A DNA stretch of 8,970 nucleotides from an uncultured Kangiella sp. Its GTDB lineage: Bacteria; Pseudomonadota; Gammaproteobacteria; Enterobacterales; DSM-103792. The DNA lies in the NCBI GenBank assembly GCA_946480585.1, contig CAMLKQ010000077.1, positions 1 through 8,970 of the forward strand, in the 5' to 3' direction. The position numbers and the translations under genes are program-made. The notes under the pieces were generated by a model. The model ran no database searches. It saw only the letters and a program-made list of their open reading frames with translations, and was not told where the DNA came from. Positions 7,639 through 8,970 of this stretch are shown piece by piece. The first letter of the stretch is position 1; every line of letters begins with the position of its first letter.

Positions 7639-8070
7639 GTGCGCAGCAGCTGCAGGATTGGCGTTGTCGGCTTACTGGGCCTGATGGCCGTCACCGTGAC
7701 CGCGCAGGCGGCGGAGTATCGCTGCCAACCCTCGGTCAAACACCATTGCAGCAACGACGGTTGCGCCAGCGAAACCGAAGGTTTTCAGCACGCGGAGCAA
7801 TTCTTCTACAACAGCGACGGGCCGGCGCTCGGCGCTTGCCTGTGGACGGTCTGTTATGCCGGCAAGGCGCAACGCTTTGTCACGGCCGACGGCACTGTTA
7901 CCACCGTGGTCGGCCAGCTCGACCCGGAACATTCTCCCGAGCTTTACACGCCGATGCTGATCACGCTGACGCTGGATGGCGACCACCAGTTCACGGCGAC
8001 GTGGCAACATGAGGGGAGCACCGTGATCGTCACTCACGGCCACTGTCAGGAACTCGCTGCCGCCGATTAA
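7639..8070 (+). CDS. Small secreted cysteine-rich protein of unknown function
   Basis: I do not recognise this 143-residue protein. Residues 1-24 are a classical signal peptide: basic residues at 2 and 6, a hydrophobic core GVVGLLGLMAVTV, and TAQA before a likely cleavage at A24/A25. The mature part of about 119 residues has six cysteines (C29, C37, C42, C67, C72, C136), enough for three disulfides, so a folded periplasmic or secreted product is likely. It is rich in Thr and Val in its second half (for example TPMLITLTLDG), which suggests beta strands. No lipobox is present. The start is GTG (7639), with the purine-rich GAGAGGGG (7625-7632) 6 nt upstream. The gene is divergent from the NudL gene and convergent with the spermidine-synthase-like gene. 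Signal peptide, codon phase and ribosome site make it a real gene. Confidence 0.8.
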   Translation: MRSSCRIGVVGLLGLMAVTVTAQAAEYRCQPSVKHHCSNDGCASETEGFQHAEQFFYNSDGPALGACLWTVCYAGKAQRFVTADGTVTTVVGQLDPEHSPELYTPMLITLTLDGDHQFTATWQHEGSTVIVTHGHCQELAAAD

Positions 8071-8107
8071 GCCGGCGGCAATTGATCAACCGAGTGCGAT
8101 GCCGCCG
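8058..8107. other. Shared-arm alternative hairpins between two convergent genes
   Basis: TGCCGCCG occurs at 8058-8065 and again at 8100-8107 (the direct repeat extends to 10 bp, TGCCGCCGAT). Between them, CGGCGGCA (8073-8080) is complementary to both. Two mutually exclusive 8-bp stems are therefore possible, with loops of 7 and 19 nt. The first puts the stop codon of the secreted-protein gene in its loop; the second abuts the stop of the opposite gene (8111-8109). No T run follows on either strand. It may serve as a 3' end structure for both transcripts. Confidence 0.45.
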
Positions 8108-8108
8108 A

Positions 8109-8970
8109 TCAGTGTTTCAATAGATTGGCAGGCGCGAACTGATCGGTCAGCACCTTCGCGTTCTTGTCCCAGTTGGCGGCTTTTTCCAGCGCCAGAATCT
8201 GTTTCACATCGATGCCGTAGGGATCGAGCCGGGCTTGCCACTCCTGACTGGCCAGGTCAGGTCCCGGCAGTGAGAACGGTTCCGGCGCCGCGAGCAGCAC
8301 CCGGTTGCCGCGTGGGCTGGCGAGCATTTTGACGTGCGGGAACACCGCTTCGTACGTGACCGATTCATGGTGATAGAGCCGGCTGGTGGCGAAGGTGTTG
8401 GCTGCGACCAGCCCCCCCGGATTCAGCGCGCTGCGCACTTCCTGCAAAAACTCTTTGGTCATCAGGTGTTCCGGGATGTAGTCACCGTTGAACGCATCGA
8501 GAATGATCAAATCCCACTTCTTGTTTTCGCGCAGCGCCCGTTTGAGGTAAACGCGGGCATCCATGGTGACCGTTTGAATCTGTGCGCTTTCCTGATAGTT
8601 GAAAAAGCGCTTGGCGGCCTTGACCACAGCGGGGTCAATCTCGGCAGAAGTGATGGTGGCGTTCGGCAACAATTCGTGGAAGACGGCCGGCAGCGTGCCG
8701 CCACCGAGGCCGACAATCAGAATCTCTTTCGGTTCGGGCTTCACCAACAGCGAGGCCATCACCATCTTGGCGTAGTCGAACACCAGCTTGCGTGGGTTGG
8801 CGAGATAAAAGCAGCTTTGGTTGTGGGTGGCCCGGTCATGCACAACAAAGCGCATGCAGCGCTCGCCGTTTTGTTCGCTGATCAGGATGTTGCGGTACAG
8901 CGAGCGTTCTTCGTGAATGATTTTGGCGTCGGCCGTGGTGCTGGCCAGCAGCAGCGTTGCGGTCAAAGCG
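8109..8970 (-). CDS. Spermidine-synthase-like Rossmann-fold protein with N-terminal signal sequence (5' end outside window)
   Basis: At least 285 residues are visible; the frame stays open to the right edge. TTG at 8966 is a possible but unlikely start, because the visible N-terminus (LTATLLLASTTADA then KIIHEERS) looks like the end of a signal peptide whose basic part lies beyond the window. Residue numbers here count from that TTG. The nucleotide-binding core of the spermidine synthase family is clear: IVGLGGGTLP (84-93), AEIDPAVVKAAKRFF (108-122), MDARVYL (135-141) and WDLIILDAFNGDYIP (151-165). The canonical polyamine-site motif (DE..YHE) near the N-terminus is replaced by QSCFYLANPRKLVFDYAKMV. 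Real spermidine synthesis is therefore doubtful, and I give no gene symbol. It may be a methyltransferase-like or ligand-binding relative. It is convergent with the secreted-protein gene, 38 bp apart. Confidence 0.82.
   Translation of the reverse strand, partial: ALTATLLLASTTADAKIIHEERSLYRNILISEQNGERCMRFVVHDRATHNQSCFYLANPRKLVFDYAKMVMASLLVKPEPKEILIVGLGGGTLPAVFHELLPNATITSAEIDPAVVKAAKRFFNYQESAQIQTVTMDARVYLKRALRENKKWDLIILDAFNGDYIPEHLMTKEFLQEVRSALNPGGLVAANTFATSRLYHHESVTYEAVFPHVKMLASPRGNRVLLAAPEPFSLPGPDLASQEWQARLDPYGIDVKQILALEKAANWDKNAKVLTDQFAPANLLKH

Overview
The window looks like ordinary chromosome from a GC-rich gammaproteobacterium. The evidence is an Mfd N-terminus that is near-identical to the enteric one over its best-conserved motif, a single-chain iron-sulfur L-serine dehydratase of the SdaA type, a NudL-type CoA pyrophosphatase, and a LysR regulator whose DNA-binding half is almost identical to enterobacterial CysB. 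No phage, integrase, insertion sequence or CRISPR array is visible. I would not assign a genus.

Layout, left to right. Positions 1-431 (minus) hold the first ~143 codons of mfd, which runs off the left edge. A divergent promoter region (about 432-636) follows, with a candidate -10 box on each side and a GATCGG/CCGATC dyad between them. A CysB-like regulator lies at 637-1575 (plus). The next gap (1576-1705) contains a weak hairpin and an imperfect 13-bp tandem repeat in four copies, directly ahead of a soluble, degenerate hybrid histidine kinase (1706-3043, plus). This kinase is tail-to-tail, 17 bp apart, with a membrane-bound sensor histidine kinase carrying a periplasmic Cache-like domain (3061-5046, minus). 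Further right on the minus strand are sdaA (5259-6635), with a perfect 12-bp stem-loop just after its stop, and a NudL-type hydrolase (6889-7497). A decayed palindromic intergenic repeat (6721-6801) sits between these two. Divergent from the hydrolase is a small secreted cysteine-rich protein of unknown function (7639-8070, plus). The window ends with a spermidine-synthase-like protein (8109-8970, minus, 5' end cut off).

How the genes may work together. There is no clear multi-gene pathway. The two kinases may share signalling, but no response regulator is in the window. The soluble one has lost the N-box asparagine and has a receiver-like tail without the phosphoacceptor aspartate, so it may act as a pseudokinase or adaptor. 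The CysB-like protein keeps the CysB reading head but has replaced the ligand-contacting residues of the sensor domain, so it is probably a paralogue with a different effector. sdaA removes serine, the precursor of cysteine, but nothing here shows that it is controlled by the CysB-like protein.

The most notable items are the rewired CysB paralogue, the degenerate kinase with its upstream tandem repeat, the periplasm-targeted spermidine-synthase fold, and a shared-arm hairpin between two convergent genes. I found no strong evidence for a wholly new system.
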